DNA from: Gammaproteobacteria bacterium
Lineage (GTDB): Bacteria > Pseudomonadota > Gammaproteobacteria > Steroidobacterales > Steroidobacteraceae
Length of the DNA stretch: 6,939 nt
Assembly: GCA_028293775.1 (NCBI GenBank)
Contig: JAQGOD010000424.1
Coordinates: 1-6,939 of the forward strand
Reading direction: 5' to 3'
Below, in pieces: positions 5,686 through 6,939 of this stretch; position 1 is the stretch's first letter, and every line of letters begins with the position of its first letter. The notes beneath the pieces were generated by a model. It did not search any database. It saw only the letters and a list, made by a program, of their open reading frames with translations, and was not told the origin of the DNA. The position numbers and the translations under genes are program-made.

Positions 5686-6413
5686 GCGATGTGCGCGCCG
5701 ATCACGCGCAAGGAACGTATGGCGATGCGATACCGCTGCGTGAGCCGGATGAGTCCGGCAATCTCGGCCGGCGCAACGACAAGGCCCGCCAGCAGCCGCC
5801 CTATCCGCAACCGGCCCGCCCCGCTGGCATTGACTACTGCCCGGGGCAAGCGATCGGCGGCCGTATCGACGATGACACGCACGGCAATGAAAGGCAGCCG
5901 GTGATGGGCGGCGACTTCCGCGACAGCCGCACTCTCCATGTCGACCGCGGCGGCCCCACTGTCGCGAAACGCCGCAGCCTTGTCCGCGGGCGTGTCCATC
6001 GGGCGCGCACTGGTCAGCAAGTTGCCCTCGCTCACGGCACGTAGAGGACTGACCGCGGCGGCCACCCGTTCCCGCCACGATGGGCATGCAGCGAATCGCG
6101 TCCCATCAGCGGAAATCAATTCGCAGGGAAGTACTACGCTCCCTGCCTTGAGCGAAGGATCAAGTCCGCCGGCCATTCCGAAGGTCATCAGGGCCGAGGC
6201 CCCGGCCTCAACCAAGGCGCGCGCAGCGCCCCGTGCGGCAACGACCCCAATACCGCTGACGGCGAGCAGCGCGCCGTCACCGAGCGCGGCCAGTTCGCTT
6301 AAGGGTGGATCTCCGCCGCGGGGCATCGAGGCTCCTAAAGCGCGTGCCTCCGCGGCGAGCGCTGCGACGACACCCACTCCGCTCAACGAATCGCTGCGGC
6401 GCTCAATGAGCAA
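5682..6413 (-). CDS. hpnG: Hopanoid-associated phosphorylase HpnG (adenosylhopane nucleosidase/phosphorylase)
   Basis: HpnG belongs to the purine nucleoside phosphorylase/MTA-SAH nucleosidase superfamily and removes adenine from adenosylhopane, the step after HpnH. The visible motifs are VVAALAAEARAL (residues 15 to 26), SGIG (53 to 56), the FGMAGGLDP loop (78 to 86) followed by GSVVLP, and DMESAAVA (158 to 165), whose Glu binds ribose in this superfamily, then LPFIAVRVIVDTA (173 to 185). The length of 243 residues from the longest frame is a little generous. That start is a TTG at 6413, overlapping the squalene-hopene cyclase end by 11 bases. A GTG at 6377 (231 residues, MGVVAALAAEARAL) begins exactly at the first conserved strand, would leave a 25-base gap and is equally plausible; neither has a strong ribosome site. 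The 3' end overlaps hpnA by 4 bases. The function is firm and the start uncertain. Confidence 0.92.
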   Translation of the reverse strand: MLIERRSDSLSGVGVVAALAAEARALGASMPRGGDPPLSELAALGDGALLAVSGIGVVAARGAARALVEAGASALMTFGMAGGLDPSLKAGSVVLPCELISADGTRFAACPSWRERVAAAVSPLRAVSEGNLLTSARPMDTPADKAAAFRDSGAAAVDMESAAVAEVAAHHRLPFIAVRVIVDTAADRLPRAVVNASGAGRLRIGRLLAGLVVAPAEIAGLIRLTQRYRIAIRSLRVIGAHIA

Positions 6414-6939
6414 TTCCGCGGCGTGTCAGGTTCCGATACGCAGCGAGGGCCCAAAGCGGAAAATAAGCGCTATAGCCGTGGTAGCGTAAGTAAAATACCC
6501 GCGGGAATCCCGGCGCCGTGTAGCTGGGATGACTCCACAAACCGTCATCTTGGCGGGTGTGCAACAAGAACTCGGCACCGCGGCGAACGGCCTCTGATCC
6601 CGCCTCACCGGCCGCCATGAGCCCCAAGAGCGCCCAAGCGGTTTGGTACGGCGTGCTGCCGAAGACTTCGGCAGGCCTCGATTGCCACGCATAGCTGTCG
6701 TTGCTCTCGCCCCAGCCGCCGTCGGCATTTTGTTTTTGCTTGAACCAGGCCACGGCCCGTTTCACCATGGGATCATCGGGTCCCAGATGCGCCTGTGCAA
6801 GCGCCGTGAGCACCGACCAGGTGCCATAAATGTAGTTGGTGCCCCAGCGGCCAAACCATGAGCCATCGGCTTCCTGCTGCTTGCGCAGGTACGCAATCGC
6901 CCGGTCCAACGCAACTTTATCCTGCGGCCGGCCGATGCG
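6403..6939 (-). CDS. shc: Squalene-hopene cyclase, C-terminal third (cut by right window edge)
   Basis: The cyclase folds squalene into the pentacyclic hopene/diplopterol skeleton and sits in the inner membrane as a monotopic enzyme. The 178 visible residues are open to the window edge, so the 5' two thirds, including the catalytic DxDD motif, are outside. QW repeats are clear: YLRKQQEADGSW and WFKQKQNADGGW fit the pattern fully, and a third, FLLHTRQDDGLW, has Arg where Gln is expected. GRWGTNYIYGTW and the C-terminal PGFPRVFYLRYHGYSAYFPLWALAAYRN are hallmark SHC segments that line the cavity. The stop at 6403 overlaps the hpnG frame, so this gene heads the visible part of the operon. The TTG at 6909 is not its start, because the frame continues upstream with matching sequence. 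An oxidosqualene cyclase is unlikely given the neighbours. In hopanoid nomenclature the gene is also called hpnF. Confidence 0.95.
   Translation of the reverse strand, partial: RIGRPQDKVALDRAIAYLRKQQEADGSWFGRWGTNYIYGTWSVLTALAQAHLGPDDPMVKRAVAWFKQKQNADGGWGESNDSYAWQSRPAEVFGSTPYQTAWALLGLMAAGEAGSEAVRRGAEFLLHTRQDDGLWSHPSYTAPGFPRVFYLRYHGYSAYFPLWALAAYRNLTRRGIAH

Noticed and set aside
5686..6087. Upstream extension of the hpnA frame, making a 462-residue protein
   Set aside because: The extra 134 residues are low-complexity Arg/Gly/Cys-rich translation of the hpnG coding region in another frame. The Rossmann motif right after the ATG at 5685 and the ATGA overlap with hpnG fix the real start.
5938..6489. 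Plus-strand frame of 183 residues opposite hpnG and shc
   Set aside because: It is an Ala/Ser/Pro-rich shadow of two well-supported genes with no ribosome site.
6909..6939. TTG at 6909 as start of a separate short gene
   Set aside because: The frame stays open to the window edge and the sequence matches internal squalene-hopene cyclase, so this is the truncated C-terminal part of a longer gene.

Overview
The window is GC-rich bacterial DNA, nearly all coding, with no gene-free stretch longer than about 110 bases. Its core is the 3' part of a hopanoid (bacterial sterol-analogue lipid) biosynthesis operon on the minus strand. Gene content and the style of the proteins (bacterial FPP synthase, type I IPP isomerase, HpnA/G/H, RskA-like sigma/anti-sigma pair) suggest a proteobacterium, possibly a gammaproteobacterium. 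This placement is an inference from gene types; no rRNA or other phylogenetic marker is present.

Reading the minus strand 5' to 3' (right to left), the order is: squalene-hopene cyclase (3' third only, cut by the right edge), hpnG, hpnA, idi, hpnH and ispA. The genes overlap by a few bases or are separated by 4 to 36 bases, so they look like one transcription unit with coupled translation. The logic is coherent. Idi and the FPP synthase supply C5 and C15 precursors of squalene. The cyclase makes the C30 hopene. HpnH adds a 5'-deoxyadenosyl group to give adenosylhopane, HpnG removes adenine, and HpnA is a sugar epimerase-like SDR of the same pathway. The squalene-forming genes (hpnCDE or sqs) are not in the window and would be expected beyond the right edge or elsewhere.

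Left of the operon lie a 229-residue protein that I do not recognise (minus strand, 104 bases after ispA), a 74-residue two-helix membrane protein (the only plus-strand gene, convergent with the unknown gene), and then a minus-strand ECF sigma factor followed by the start of its probable anti-sigma factor. The anti-sigma gene overlaps the sigma stop by one base and runs off the left edge.

Points worth a second look are: a pair of near-identical 14-base repeats with an inverted TTAC-N4-GTAA core, set exactly 20 bases apart over the idi start; a 15-base tandem duplication in the first codons of ispA; the His/Cys-rich unknown protein after ispA; and possible regulatory links between the ECF pair and the lipid genes. 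I see no tRNA, rRNA, CRISPR array, insertion sequence or convincing intrinsic terminator.
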